The notes under the pieces were generated by a model. That model saw nothing but the letters and a program-made list of their open reading frames with translations. It ran no database searches and had not been told where the DNA came from. This document shows, in pieces, positions 1 through 8,480 of a stretch of DNA of 64,000 bases. Source of the DNA: Dysosmobacter welbionis (GTDB taxonomy: Bacteria > Bacillota > Clostridia > Oscillospirales > Oscillospiraceae); the NCBI RefSeq assembly GCF_005121165.3, contig NZ_CP034413.3:1364001-1428000 (forward strand), read 5' to 3'. The stretch's first letter is position 1; every line of letters begins with the position of its first letter. The position numbers and the translations under genes are program-made.

Positions 1-95
1 CTGTGACCATGGTGGACCACCGCCGGGTGCTGGAGGTTCGGGTGGCCGTGGCGGCGGAGGCGCCGGAGACCGCGGAGGGCGCGGCACAGCACTGA
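1..95 (+). CDS. 3' end of an unknown gene (partial)
   Basis: Tail of a gene that begins outside the window. Codons read from base 3 give about 30 residues rich in Val, Ala and Glu, ending VAAEAPETAEGAAQH before a TGA at 93-95. A strong GC-rich inverted repeat follows 13 bases later, as expected after a transcription unit. The piece is too short and too low in complexity to assign a family, and that it is coding at all rests only on the open frame and the terminator after it. Confidence 0.45.
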   Translation, partial: VTMVDHRRVLEVRVAVAAEAPETAEGAAQH

Positions 96-108
96 CCGGA
101 CGAACCCG

Positions 109-144
109 CCGCCCGTCCCGCCAGAGCCCCGGCGGGACGGGCGG
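109..144 (+). terminator. Rho-independent-type hairpin
   Basis: A perfect 14-bp stem (109-122 with 131-144) closes an 8-base loop and is followed by a T-containing tract. It separates the partial gene at the window edge from the next gene. Confidence 0.6.
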
Positions 145-170
145 CTCCCTCATTTGAAACCGGAGGTCTT

Positions 171-1310
171 ATGTACGTCTATTCCCTGGGACAGTGGCTG
201 CTGTTCTTCTTTCTCTACTGCTTTCTCGGCTGGGTGTGGGAATCCTGCTACGTCTCCGCCAAGCGGCGCCAGTGGGTGAACCGTGGCTTTCTTCACGGCC
301 CCATGCTGCCCATCTATGGCACCGGCGCCGTCATCATCCTGCTGGCCACCATCCCCGTGCGGGACAGCCTGTGGCTGGTTTTCCTGCTGGGCATGCTGGC
401 CGCCACGGCGCTGGAGTATGTCACCGGTGCCGCCATGGAGGCCCTCTTCAAAGTCCGTTACTGGGATTACTCCAAGCAGCCCTTCAACCTCAACGGCTAT
501 ATCTGCCTCACCAGCTCCCTGGCCTGGGGCGCCTTCTCCATCCTGCTGGTGCGGTTTCTGCACCCGCCTGTGGAGGATCTGGTGCTGCGGCTGCCCGCCT
601 TCCTGGTGGATCCTCTGGCGTTCCTGCTGACCATCGCCGTCACCGTAGACGCAGTCCGGTCCTTCCAGGCCGCCATGGACCTGCGGGAGGTCCTCACCCG
701 CCTCACGGAGGAGAACGAGGACCTGCGCCGCCTTGCCAAGCGGGTGGAGGTGATCTCCGCCTTTGCGGAGGAGGACCTGCGCCGCTTCCGGGAGCGCACG
801 GAGGTGGAGCGGCTGCTCCGGCAGGAGCGCTGGGAGGACACCCGCCGCCAGATTCAGGAGGCCTATGCCAAGGGCGCCCGACGCCGCCAGGCCCAGCTGG
901 AGGAGTCCCTGCGCCGCCGGACCGATGCCAAGCTGACGGCCCTTGCCAACATCCAGGAGGCTCTGGAGGCCTACCGGGACCGGCTGGCAGTTGCCAGGGA
1001 CCTGACAGAGGAGTCTCTGGAGGCCCGCCGGGCGGAAGTCCAGCAGCTTTTGGACCGACTCCGGGACCGGGAAGCTTCCATCCGCGCCCGCACCGCCAGG
1101 CGTTATCGCCAGTCCCTGCGCATCCTGCGGGGCAACCCCTCCGCCAGCGCCAAAGCCTTTGCCGAGGCCCTGGAGTCCCTGCGGAAGCTGGGGGATCGCC
1201 GGGAGGGGAGGACGGCGAATGAGGAAAGCCGGCGCAGCAGCCCCTGCTCTGCAGAGCGGTCGTTGGTTCCATACGGAGCGGACGTCCCTTCTTTTCGTGT
1301 CCCCTTATAG
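171..1310 (+). CDS. CmpB/PF06541-like membrane protein with long coiled-coil tail
   Basis: The first 165 residues carry about five hydrophobic segments, with the early FLGWVWES and later NLNGYICL motifs typical of the putative ABC-transporter type IV permease family (PF06541), whose function is not established. The rest, to about residue 345, is an Arg/Glu-rich coiled coil of repeated heptads, probably cytoplasmic. CGGAGG sits 5 bases before the ATG. The last 30 or so residues look unlike protein: adding one G to the GGGG run at 1205-1208 would end the protein at 1222 with the acidic tail EGEDGE, so the real stop may be there. It is monocistronic, with terminators on both sides. Confidence 0.7.
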   Translation: MYVYSLGQWLLFFFLYCFLGWVWESCYVSAKRRQWVNRGFLHGPMLPIYGTGAVIILLATIPVRDSLWLVFLLGMLAATALEYVTGAAMEALFKVRYWDYSKQPFNLNGYICLTSSLAWGAFSILLVRFLHPPVEDLVLRLPAFLVDPLAFLLTIAVTVDAVRSFQAAMDLREVLTRLTEENEDLRRLAKRVEVISAFAEEDLRRFRERTEVERLLRQERWEDTRRQIQEAYAKGARRRQAQLEESLRRRTDAKLTALANIQEALEAYRDRLAVARDLTEESLEARRAEVQQLLDRLRDREASIRARTARRYRQSLRILRGNPSASAKAFAEALESLRKLGDRREGRTANEESRRSSPCSAERSLVPYGADVPSFRVPL

Positions 1311-1351
1311 CAATTCTCCATCTCTGTCTGAACCGACGATCTTATACAAAC

Positions 1352-1382
1352 AAAGCGGCACAGCCTTCGGCTGTGCCGCTTT
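1352..1382. terminator. Bidirectional terminator
   Basis: A 13-bp stem (1352-1364 with 1370-1382) starts in AAA and ends in TTT. It can stop both the plus-strand gene on its left and the minus-strand MATE gene on its right. Confidence 0.75.
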
Positions 1383-1387
1383 GTCGA

Positions 1388-2779
1388 TCAGGATGGCAGC
1401 GTGGACTTGTTCTCCGCAGCGGGCGGGTCCGCGGGGAAATCCAGAATCCGCCGGATGCACAGGGCATAGACTGCGATGCTCACCACCGGCCCCGCGATGT
1501 CGGAGATGGGTTCCGCATAGAATGCGGCCCGGGCGCCGAATACCGCCGGCAGGGCAAACAGGGCGATAAAGTACACCGCCTTCCGGAAGGCGGACAGGGG
1601 CAGGGCCAGCTGTACCTTTCCCATGCCGGTGAATCCGTCCACAATGGCGTACTGCAGCCCCAGGGGGATCAGGGCCAGGGTGCAGATGTGGATGGCGGAG
1701 AGGGCCTCCGCTGCCAGCTCCGGCTCCGTGGTGAAGAGGCGCACGAAGAGAGCTCCCCCCAGACGGGCCAGCAGAAACAGGGCCGTCACATAGGCCACGC
1801 ACAGTCCGGCGATGAATGCCTGGGCCTTCAGGATCCGGTCCCGCCGCCGGGCGCCGTAGTTGTACGCCAGGATGGTGCCTGTGCCGGCGGAAATGCCTCC
1901 CAGGGGCATGGTCACCACCAGCATGAAGCTCTGGGCGATGGTGGCGCAGGTCACCAGACGGTCTCCCAGCTCCGCCCCGCCATAGGACTGGAGGATGGCG
2001 TTCATGGAGATAATCATGATGTTGTCCACGCCGATGATGAGGAAGGGCGTCATGCCCACCGCCAGGATGCGGAGCATCAGCCGCCCGTCGTAACCGCCGA
2101 AAGTGATGGCGATGGGCACAGACTTGCCGAAGAGGAACCGCAGTACATAGAGGCAGCTAACCAGCTGAGAGAGGACCGTGGCCACGGCAGCCCCAGCCAC
2201 CCCCATGTCAAAGAGAAAGATGAACACCGGGTCCAGCACGATGTTCAGTGCCGCCCCCAGCATGACGGAGATCATGCCCTTCCGGGCGTAGCCCTGGCAG
2301 ATGATGAACTGGTTCAGCCCCAGAGCCAGCAGGTTGAACACCGTCCCGCAGAGATAGACGGTGAAATAGGTATTGGCGTAGCCGTAGGTGGCATCGCTTG
2401 CGCCGAAGGCCATCAGCATGGGCTGGCGCAGGGGGAACACCCCCGCCATCAGCGCCACGGAGCAGACACACAGCATCAGAAAGCTGTTGGAGAGGATCCG
2501 CCGGGCCTCCTCCGTTTTACCCGCCCCCATGCGGATGCTCATGAGCGGCGCGCCGCCCACGCCGATAAGAGAGGCGAATGCGCCGATCAGCGTCACCACC
2601 GGCCCGCAGACCCCCACGCCCGCGAGAGCGGTCTCCCCCACCAAGGGGATGTTGCTGATGTAGATGCGGTCCACGATGCTGTACAGCACGCTGACGAACT
2701 GGGCCAGCATACTGGGTATGGCGATCCGCAGCACCAGGGGCCGGATGGCGTCCGTGCCCAGATTGTTCTCCAGCTTCAT
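1388..2779 (-). CDS. MATE family efflux transporter
   Basis: A 463-residue, twelve-helix membrane protein with MATE hallmarks: the N-terminal PLVLRIAIPSMLAQFVSVLY stretch, an early short repeat with IYISNIPLVG, and YNYGARR in the second half. MATE proteins export cationic drugs or metabolites in exchange for Na+ or H+. I start at MKLENNLG (base 2779), because GGGAGAG lies about 8 bases upstream and the seven codons before it have no ribosome site. It stands alone between terminators with no adjacent regulator, unlike the MarR-linked MATE gene near 28 kb. The substrate cannot be read from sequence. Confidence 0.88.
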   Translation of the reverse strand: MKLENNLGTDAIRPLVLRIAIPSMLAQFVSVLYSIVDRIYISNIPLVGETALAGVGVCGPVVTLIGAFASLIGVGGAPLMSIRMGAGKTEEARRILSNSFLMLCVCSVALMAGVFPLRQPMLMAFGASDATYGYANTYFTVYLCGTVFNLLALGLNQFIICQGYARKGMISVMLGAALNIVLDPVFIFLFDMGVAGAAVATVLSQLVSCLYVLRFLFGKSVPIAITFGGYDGRLMLRILAVGMTPFLIIGVDNIMIISMNAILQSYGGAELGDRLVTCATIAQSFMLVVTMPLGGISAGTGTILAYNYGARRRDRILKAQAFIAGLCVAYVTALFLLARLGGALFVRLFTTEPELAAEALSAIHICTLALIPLGLQYAIVDGFTGMGKVQLALPLSAFRKAVYFIALFALPAVFGARAAFYAEPISDIAGPVVSIAVYALCIRRILDFPADPPAAENKSTLPS

Positions 2780-2809
2780 AGCAGGTCTCTCCCAAAACAC
2801 ACAAAAATC

Positions 2810-2832
2810 GGGCTGTCCGCACCGGACAGCCC
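2810..2832 (-). terminator. Terminator after the 2855-3340 gene
   Basis: A 10-bp stem (2810-2819 with 2823-2832) is followed on the minus strand by ATTTTTG. It lies just past the stop of the minus-strand gene at 2855. Confidence 0.7.
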
Positions 2833-2854
2833 TCTCATTATAAAGACACGGGAT

Positions 2855-3340
2855 TCAGTTTGCAACCCCCGATTCGCCCCGGAGGATAGCGGAGAGCTGT
2901 TCGCACAGTGCGGCGGCCTGCCCACTGCCAAAATAGCCGATACGGACCACCCGGCCGTTGACCCTGGCTTTGCCGGTGCCGTTGGAGACGGAAAACTTCC
3001 GCTCAAGGTCCCCGCTGGCATCCAGATCCACGATGATGTCGCCGATCTCCGAAATAACGTCTGCGACTGTCAGTGTATCCCAGCAGAAATGATAGGTGTA
3101 CTGATCCAACAGCTCCAGGATTGCCTCTGCCTGTTCGCTGTCCGCAGAGACAGTATAGCTCTCAGAGTCTGTCTGGCTCTGCCCGTCTCGCACATCGAGG
3201 GTGACCAAAAAGCCGTAAAAATCCTCGCCCTCCAGATCCACCGCATCCCCGATGGAGCGGGGCCACAGCATCCAGGCTGCAAAGGCCAGGACGGCCGCCG
3301 CCAGTAGGACCAGTACCACTCGCTTCACGCTTCGGGCCAT
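2855..3340 (-). CDS. Membrane-anchored extracytoplasmic protein, unknown function
   Basis: 161 residues. An Arg/Lys-rich start (MARSVKR) leads into one hydrophobic segment (about residues 7-25), and the remaining 130 soluble residues are acidic, so the protein is probably tethered with its bulk outside. There is no lipobox Cys. The start is set by AGGAGG six bases before the ATG at 3340; the in-frame ATG at 3358 lacks one. The mature part (EILDQYTYHFCWDTL-like region and a closing QLSAILRGE) matches no family I can name. The small membrane peptide at 3375 lies just upstream on the same strand and may be cotranscribed. Confidence 0.65.
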   Translation of the reverse strand: MARSVKRVVLVLLAAAVLAFAAWMLWPRSIGDAVDLEGEDFYGFLVTLDVRDGQSQTDSESYTVSADSEQAEAILELLDQYTYHFCWDTLTVADVISEIGDIIVDLDASGDLERKFSVSNGTGKARVNGRVVRIGYFGSGQAAALCEQLSAILRGESGVAN

Positions 3341-3374
3341 GAAATCCCTCCTCTGCAAATAGGGCCGCCGGGGC

Positions 3375-3485
3375 TCAGCCGCACTTGCGGACGCTGCCCA
3401 GCAGGGTCTCCAAAGCCATCAGCCCCACCAGCACAGCCAGCGCCGCCAGCAGGATCAACAGCCACTTCCACTTGCCGCGGATCAT
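3375..3485 (-). CDS. Small single-pass membrane peptide
   Basis: A 36-residue frame: MIRGKWKW, then a strongly hydrophobic 20-residue stretch (LLILLAALAVLVGLMALETL), ending SVRKCG. A GGCGGAG sequence lies three bases before the ATG, close but usable. It sits 34 bases upstream of the next minus-strand gene. The size, one clean membrane span and positive N-terminus argue for a real gene, but no homologue can be named. Confidence 0.45.
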   Translation of the reverse strand: MIRGKWKWLLILLAALAVLVGLMALETLLGSVRKCG

Positions 3486-3565
3486 CTCTCCGCCCCCTCG
3501 GTCTTGTTTTTTCCAACATAACATAGGCCATGGAATTTGTCCATACCGCGTCTGAAGGCAGGCAC

Positions 3566-4437
3566 TCAAATTCCCCGCAGGTCAAAGGCCGGGGTGTACT
3601 CCTCCCTGGCCGACGTCCGCTCCTGGGTGTAGCCGTCGGTGATCCCGCAGTTTTCCATGTACTCCACTGCCGCCCGGTACTCCGCCTTGGTCACGTGGCG
3701 GGCCAGTTTCCCTTCTGCCCCTGGCTGGGGCGTATACTGGCTCATGAGGGAAAACAGCACCTCCCCGGGCGGAAGCTCTCCGCCACCCAGTCGATGACTC
3801 TTCGGGTGTTCTCCAGTTCTCCCGGCAACAGAAGATGTCGGATCAACACACCCTGCTTTAAAAGGCCGTTTTCCATCCGGTAAGGCCCGGTCTGGCGGAA
3901 CATCTCCAGAATGGCCCGCTTGGCCCAGTCAAAGTAGTCCGCCGCGCCAGAGTATTTGCGGGCAGGTTCGGAGAGGCCATACTTCAAGTCCGGCAGATAC
4001 ACCTGTACCTTCCCCTCCAGACGGCGGAGGGTCTCCGGTTTCTCATAGCCGCCGCAGTTCCACACCACCGGCACGGGCCATTCCTCGTCCCCCAGGGCCT
4101 CCAGAACCGCGTCGGTGAAGTGGGTGGGGGTCACCAGGTCCAGGCAGGCGGCCTCCTGTCCGATCAGCTCGTGAAAGATCTCCCGCAGCCGCTCCGCCGT
4201 CAGGACCTTTCCCACCTCCCCCTGGGAGATGGGCTTGTTCTGGCAGAAGCAGCACCGGAGATTGCAGCCGGAGAAGAACACGCACCCGGCGCCGCGCTCC
4301 CCCACCAGGCACGGCTCCTCCCAGAGGTGGAGCATGGCCCGGGCCGCCACGGGCACGCTGGGCATCCCGCACACGCCGCCCCGCCTCGTCTCCGTCCGCT
4401 CCTCGCCGCAGTTTCTGGGGCACAGGCGGCAGATCAC
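3566..4437 (-). CDS. PflX-like radical SAM protein (frame broken near 3765)
   Basis: Radical SAM protein of the pyruvate formate-lyase-activase-like (PflX) group; its target is unknown. The N-terminus has a Cys cluster (CRLCPRNC) and the SAM iron-sulfur motif is CNLRCCFC (C-x3-C-x2-C). The last 60 residues (LFSLMSQYTPQ onward) lie in another frame; adding one base to the CCCC run at 3763-3766 joins them as RPGEVLFSLM, giving 290 residues. The start is a GTG at 4437 overlapping the tdk stop as GTGA, with GAGG about 10 bases upstream. It is translationally coupled to tdk. The break looks like a sequencing slip, though a natural frameshift is possible. Confidence 0.8.
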
Positions 4438-5024
4438 AGCAGGTCCTCGGGGCGGAAGTCCGGGCCCAGGTCCCCGGCCATCCAGTGCTTGCGGCACAGC
4501 CCGATGTACTGGTCGTTGGCCCCCAGCACCACCTGCTCACCCTCCTTCAGCACCTTGCCGGCAGCATCGAACCGGGCGTTGAAGGTAGCTTTCTTGCCGC
4601 ACCAGCAGATGGTCTTGACCTCCTCGATCTTGTCGGCCATCACCAGCAGGGCCTCGCTGCCGGGGAACAGGTCCCCCTTGAAGTCCGCCCGCAGGCCGTA
4701 GCAGATGACGGGGATGCCCAGGTCATCCACCAGACCCACCAGGTACATGACCTCCTCCCGGGTCAAAAACTGGGCCTCGTCCACGATGACGCAGGCGTTC
4801 TGCTGCAGTTCCATGACAGAGAGCTGCTGCATCTCGTCAAAGTAGATGCAGGGATAGGTGAGGCCGATGCGGGAAACCACCATGTGGTCCCCGTCCCGGG
4901 TGTCCAGCCGGGGCTTGACCAGCAGGGTCTTCTGCCCCCGCTCCTCGTAGTTGAACCGGGTCATCAGGGCGTTTGCGGTCTTGCTGGAACCCATGGCCCC
5001 GTATTTGAAATAGAGCTGTGCCAT
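4434..5024 (-). CDS. tdk: Thymidine kinase, TK1/type II
   Basis: 196 residues, the usual size. It phosphorylates thymidine to dTMP in the salvage pathway. Walker A is GAMGSSKT near residue 8, the Walker B/DEAQ segment is VIVDEAQF, the lasso region is FKGDLFPGSEALL, and a structural zinc site comes from CWCG plus the later CRKH. I start at MAQLYFKYG (5024), with GGGAG about 11 bases upstream, as in other TK1 proteins; the ATG at 5066 would add 14 residues not typical of the family. Its stop overlaps the radical SAM start, and two zinc-ribbon genes lie upstream on the same strand. Confidence 0.95.
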   Translation of the reverse strand: MAQLYFKYGAMGSSKTANALMTRFNYEERGQKTLLVKPRLDTRDGDHMVVSRIGLTYPCIYFDEMQQLSVMELQQNACVIVDEAQFLTREEVMYLVGLVDDLGIPVICYGLRADFKGDLFPGSEALLVMADKIEEVKTICWCGKKATFNARFDAAGKVLKEGEQVVLGANDQYIGLCRKHWMAGDLGPDFRPEDLL

Positions 5025-5113
5025 TTGTCTGTTTTCTCCCTCTCTATGTATCTTCTTATGCGGCACTCCGCCGCCTTCTCTTTGGTGCCGGTCCCCTCCG
5101 CCGGGAGGGATCC

Positions 5114-5611
5114 TCAGCCCTGCAGCCCACGGTCGATCTTCCGCTGGGCCTCCCGCCGCCGCTGTTCCTCCAGCTGCTCCGCCGCTTTCTCCGACGTCAG
5201 GGGCTTGGGGATCTCCTCCTCCGGAATTTCCATCACCATCCTGCGGCAGCTGCGGCAGAGCCAGGCGGTCTTGTACCTGTTGAAAAGGCTCCCCTCATGG
5301 AGGATATCGATCTCCGGGCCGCTGGCACCAAAGAACCGGTTGGGCCAGCCGGGCCACCACTGGACACTGTCCCGTCCCCCAGTGATCGTCCCCACCTCCA
5401 TCTCCTGCCCGCACCAAGGACAGATCATGGGCGGGGGCGGGGTCTCCCGCAGGGCCTTCTTCTCCTTCCGCTCCTCGTTCCAGTCCCGGAGCTCGTCCAT
5501 CAGGCTGGGAGCGCAGTCCTTCTCCTCCTGCCCCGGCTCCGCCGGACGGGACGGCTTTTCCGGCTCATAGTCCCAGGGATCCTCGCTTTTCTTCCAGAAG
5601 GGCACGGTCAC
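5114..5611 (-). CDS. Zinc-ribbon protein, first of a tandem pair (DUF6487-like)
   Basis: 165 residues. It opens MTVPFWKKSEDPWD, has an acidic linker, then a zinc ribbon formed by CPWCGQEM (near residue 64) and CRSC (near 118), and ends in a charged helix. The PWCG-x-EM motif recalls small Firmicutes proteins grouped as DUF6487, of unknown role. It is a paralogue of the next gene (5608-6078): both share the FWKSEDPWD-type opening and the same Cys spacing. Its ATG overlaps the upstream stop, so the two are translationally coupled. No catalytic motif is visible, and binding to a partner or nucleic acid is only a guess. Confidence 0.7.
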   Translation of the reverse strand: MTVPFWKKSEDPWDYEPEKPSRPAEPGQEEKDCAPSLMDELRDWNEERKEKKALRETPPPPMICPWCGQEMEVGTITGGRDSVQWWPGWPNRFFGASGPEIDILHEGSLFNRYKTAWLCRSCRRMVMEIPEEEIPKPLTSEKAAEQLEEQRRREAQRKIDRGLQG

Positions 5612-6078
5612 TCCTCCTCTCGGCTTTCGGATAAATGCTCTGCATCAGCCCCGTAGATGATGCGGCGGTTGATCTCCTCGGAGGTCAGATGCTCCGCCCG
5701 GGTGCAGTTGGCCGTGTCAAGGACCAGCTTGCGGCACGCCCCGCAGTGCCAGGCCAGCTTGTAATCGCTCCAGAAGGAACCGTCCCCCCGGAGGTAGAGG
5801 GTTCCGTCGGCATCCGCCAGGCGAAACGCGCCGGGACGCTCCCACACCAGGCGGACAGCGTCCCTTCCGCCCACCAGATACCCCATCCGCATCTCCTGCC
5901 CGCACCAGGGGCAGGTCATGGCAGACGGCGTCTGCTCCTCCGCTGTCTCCTTCTCCCCTGGGACCTTCCACGCCTCCCCGTCGGCGGCCGGGGGCTGGGG
6001 CTCCCCCGCTGTCCAGGTGCGCCGTTTCTCCGGCTCCATATCCCAGGGATCCTCGCTTTTCCTCCAGAAGGGCATCAC
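5608..6078 (-). CDS. Zinc-ribbon protein, second of a tandem pair
   Basis: 156 residues beginning MMPFWRKSEDPWDMEPEK, with CPWCGQEM near residue 54 and CGAC near 116. It clearly arose with the 5114-5611 gene by local duplication; the shared parts are the first 15 residues and the zinc ribbon, while linkers and tails have diverged. The start overlaps the 3' end of the 6075-6272 gene as ATGA and its stop overlaps the next start, so the genes are read as one coupled unit downstream of mutY. Function unknown. Confidence 0.7.
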   Translation of the reverse strand: MMPFWRKSEDPWDMEPEKRRTWTAGEPQPPAADGEAWKVPGEKETAEEQTPSAMTCPWCGQEMRMGYLVGGRDAVRLVWERPGAFRLADADGTLYLRGDGSFWSDYKLAWHCGACRKLVLDTANCTRAEHLTSEEINRRIIYGADAEHLSESREEE

Positions 6079-6272
6079 GAATCCTCCTCGTTTTGCTCTC
6101 TCGCCTGCCGGATGCGTTCCTCAAAGGTCTCCCCCGTCCGCCGGGGCAGGAAGGAGACGGGCTCCGGCGTCTCCTTCCCATGGTAATAGCACCACAGCCA
6201 CCGGAGGCACCAGACCAGCTTGCGGATCAGCAGGGCCAGCAGGGCGATGCCCGCCAGGTTGATGAGTTCCAT
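6075..6272 (-). CDS. Small membrane protein, unknown
   Basis: 65 residues: one N-terminal hydrophobic helix (LINLAGIALLALLI), a Trp/Tyr-rich patch (WCLRWLWCYYHG), then a charged tail EERIRQAREQNEEDS. The start directly abuts the stop of the upstream gene and the stop overlaps the zinc-ribbon start as ATGA. The tight packing and the hydrophobic-plus-charged design support a real gene. No named family is recognised. Confidence 0.6.
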   Translation of the reverse strand: MELINLAGIALLALLIRKLVWCLRWLWCYYHGKETPEPVSFLPRRTGETFEERIRQAREQNEEDS

Positions 6273-6530
6273 TCAGTTGCCCTCGTCCTTCTTCTGGTCC
6301 TCGGAGTCCGGGACCTCCTCATAATCCACCGTATACACAGGGCCGTGAAATTTCGGCTCCTGCCTGTCCTCGTCCTCCGCCCGGTACCGGGCGGACCGCC
6401 TCCGCACATGCCGCACCACCAAGATCACCGCCACGAGAATGAGAATGGGCACCGCAAACCGCAGCGCCACCAGCAAAATACTCCCCAGCAGCCGAAACAG
6501 CCCCAGGGGCAGTCCCACCAGCCAGCCCAT
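6273..6530 (-). CDS. Small membrane protein, unknown
   Basis: 85 residues with a long hydrophobic N-terminal half (about residues 2-42, enough for one or two spans), an Arg cluster RHVRRRSARYR that should face the cytoplasm, and an acidic tail containing VYTVDYEEVPDSED. GGAGG lies 7 bases before the ATG, inside the end of mutY, whose stop is four bases away. It is the first of four small genes between mutY and tdk. Confidence 0.6.
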   Translation of the reverse strand: MGWLVGLPLGLFRLLGSILLVALRFAVPILILVAVILVVRHVRRRSARYRAEDEDRQEPKFHGPVYTVDYEEVPDSEDQKKDEGN

Positions 6531-6533
6531 TCG

Positions 6534-7615
6534 TCACTCCTCCTTCAAGCGTGCTGCCGCTTCCGTGTAATACCGCCCAAAGGCGGAGGGCACCGCCCGG
6601 TCCGACAGGGCTCCGGCATCTGCCCAGACGAAGTCCGCCGGGCCGTCTCCCGCCACCTCCAGGGTGTAACCGGTCATGTGCCACTCCACATGGGTAAAGA
6701 TGTGCTTCGCCGTCAGTCGGCTCTCCCACCGCCTGGGCTCCAGGCCCCAGACGGACACCGCCGCTCCGGCGGCAGCCTCGTCCAGGGCTCCCTCCACGTT
6801 GGGAAACTCCCACAGGCCCGCCAGCAACCCGGTCCCCGGCCGCTTCCGCAGGGCGATCTTTCCGTCCCGCACCAGCAGGAACACCGTCTTCTCCTCCACC
6901 CGGCGGGCTTTTTGGCCCCCTTCACTGGCAGATCCTCTGCCGTGCCCCGAAGGCGGCCCTTGCAGAAGGCCATGGCCGGACACTCCAGACACCGGGGCGG
7001 GCCGTTGGGTGCGCAGACCGTGGCCCCCAGCTCCATGGTGGCCTGATTGAAGACGCGGATATCCGCCTCAGCCTCCGGCATGACGGCCTGGATCTGTGCC
7101 CGCACGGCCTTTTTTACCTTGGGATCGGCAATATCGTCCCGGCAGTCCGTCAGCCGCATGACCACCCGCAGCACGTTGCCGTCCACCGCCGCTTCCCGTC
7201 GGCCGAAGGCGGCGGAGGCAATGGCGCTGGCGGTGTAGTCCCCCACCCCCGGCAGGGCCAGCAGGTCCTGGTAGGTGTCCGGAAACCGGCCGCCCTGCTC
7301 CGCCACGATCCTGGCGGCCTTCTGCAGGTTCCTGGCCCGGCTGTAATAGCCCAGGCCCTCCCACAGCTTCATCAGCCGCTCCTCCGGGGCGGCTGCCAAA
7401 GCCTCCACCGTGGGGAATGTCTCCAGAAAGCGGGCATAATACCCCAGCACCGCCGCTACCCGGGTCTGCTGCAGCATGATCTCCGAGACCCAGATCTGAT
7501 ACGGGTCTGTGGTCCGCCGCCAGGGCAGGTCCCGGGCATTGGCCCGATACCACGCCAACAGCGGCCCCGGCAAATCTTGTAAAACAGTTTTGGTTGTCAA
7601 ATTCTCACCGCACAT
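6534..7615 (-). CDS. mutY: A/G-specific adenine glycosylase MutY (frame broken near 6910)
   Basis: Removes adenine mispaired with 8-oxoguanine. The N-terminal HhH-GPD domain shows LPGVGDYTA followed by the catalytic Asp in AAVDGNV, and an iron-sulfur cluster from CAPNGPPRCLECPAMAFC. The C-terminal NUDIX-like domain (EEKTVFLLVRDGK to TEAAARLKEE) is in another frame; one extra base in the TTTTT (6909-6913) or CCCCC (6916-6920) run joins them, giving about 360 residues. The start is uncertain: ATG at 7615 lies only a few bases after a TACAAT box, and a TTG five codons on has GGTGAG before it. It heads the unit running through tdk. Confidence 0.88.
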
Positions 7616-7621
7616 GGTATG

Positions 7622-7730
7622 ATTGTACCATATCCGCAGAATGGATATGGCACCCTTTCCGAACTTGCGCCGCTGTATCAGCCTGTCCAGCCGCACAATC
7701 GCCGCATTGCGGTTATTGTACCACATCCGG
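7622..7730 (-). promoter_or_regulatory. Two similar extended -10-like boxes upstream of mutY
   Basis: On the minus strand the sequence GGATRTGGTACAAT occurs twice (about 7622-7635 and 7716-7729), 94 bases apart. TGGTACAAT resembles an extended -10 (TGn-TATAAT type). The nearer copy would start RNA almost at the mutY ATG. Confidence 0.35.
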
Positions 7731-7771
7731 CGCCAACTTCCCACCCCCTGTACAAAAATTTTGAAAGTCTC

Positions 7772-7802
7772 TTGACTTTCCCCCGGGTGGAAGGTGTACC
7801 CT
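7772..7802 (+). promoter_or_regulatory. MerR-type promoter with 19-bp spacer and operator
   Basis: The -35 is TTGACT (7772-7777) and the -10 is TACCCT (7797-7802), 19 bases apart instead of 17. The spacer region holds an inverted repeat, ACTTTCC / GGAAGGT. An over-long spacer with an operator between the boxes is the signature of promoters twisted into shape by MerR-family activators, so the gene at 7828 is probably autoregulated. Confidence 0.75.
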
Positions 7803-7827
7803 GTCCCCAGAGATGAGGTGTAATCCC

Positions 7828-8480
7828 TTGAAAATCAATGAAGTGGAAGCCCTGGTGGGCATCACGCGGAAGAACATCCGCTTTTATGAGGCGGAGGGAC
7901 TGCTCTCCCCCGGCGGAACAGCCAGAACGGTTACCGGGACTATGGGGAGACTGAGGTGGAGGTCCTGCGGCGGATCAAGCTGCTTCGGAAGCTGGGCCTT
8001 CCGCTGGAGGAGATCCGGCAGATGCAGCACGGCGCCTACACCGTGGGGGACGGTATGCGCCGCCATCTGGTGTCCCTGGAGCGGGAGCGGCAGAATCTGG
8101 AAGCGGCCATCCGCTTCTGCGGGACGCTCACAGACCGCAGGGAGCGGCTGGAGGAGCTGGACGCCCAGTCCCTGCTGGATCGGATGGCCCAGATGGAACA
8201 GGAGGGAACGACCTTTATGAACAAGCAGAAGCAGGACACCAGGCGCCGCCGCTTCGTGGCGCCCATCGTGGTCGCCATCGTCATGTCAGTCCTGATGGCG
8301 GGGCTGATCTGGCTCTTCCTCTGGGCTTTCGAGGTGGATCCGGCCGGTGCGCCGCCCCTGCCGGTGCTGGCGCTCTTTGTGGCCATCCCGGCGGCAGTGG
8401 TGGTCGGTGTGGTCATCGCCCTGGTCCAGCGGGTCCGGGAGATTGAGCGGGGAGAGGAAGACGATGCGCGGAACTACTGA
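7828..8480 (+). CDS. MerR-family regulator with C-terminal membrane domain (frame broken near 7909)
   Basis: The N-terminus is a MerR winged helix (VEALVGITRKNIRFYEAEGLLSP). One extra C in the CCCCC run at 7907-7911 gives the standard PRRNSQNGYRDYGE continuation and a coiled-coil dimer region to about residue 115, followed by two membrane spans (FVAPIVVAIVMSVLMAGLIW and LPVLALFVAIPAAVVVGVVI): 217 residues repaired. I choose the TTG at 7828 because TGAGGTG lies 7 bases upstream; the ATG at 7813 is almost at the transcription start. It is a membrane-tethered one-component sensor, and its signal is unknown. It leads a five-gene unit. Confidence 0.75.

Noticed and set aside
1373-3307. 644-codon plus-strand frame across the first MATE gene
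   Set aside because: Antisense to a clear MATE transporter and to a second minus-strand gene; product is His/Gln/Gly-rich and unlike any protein family.
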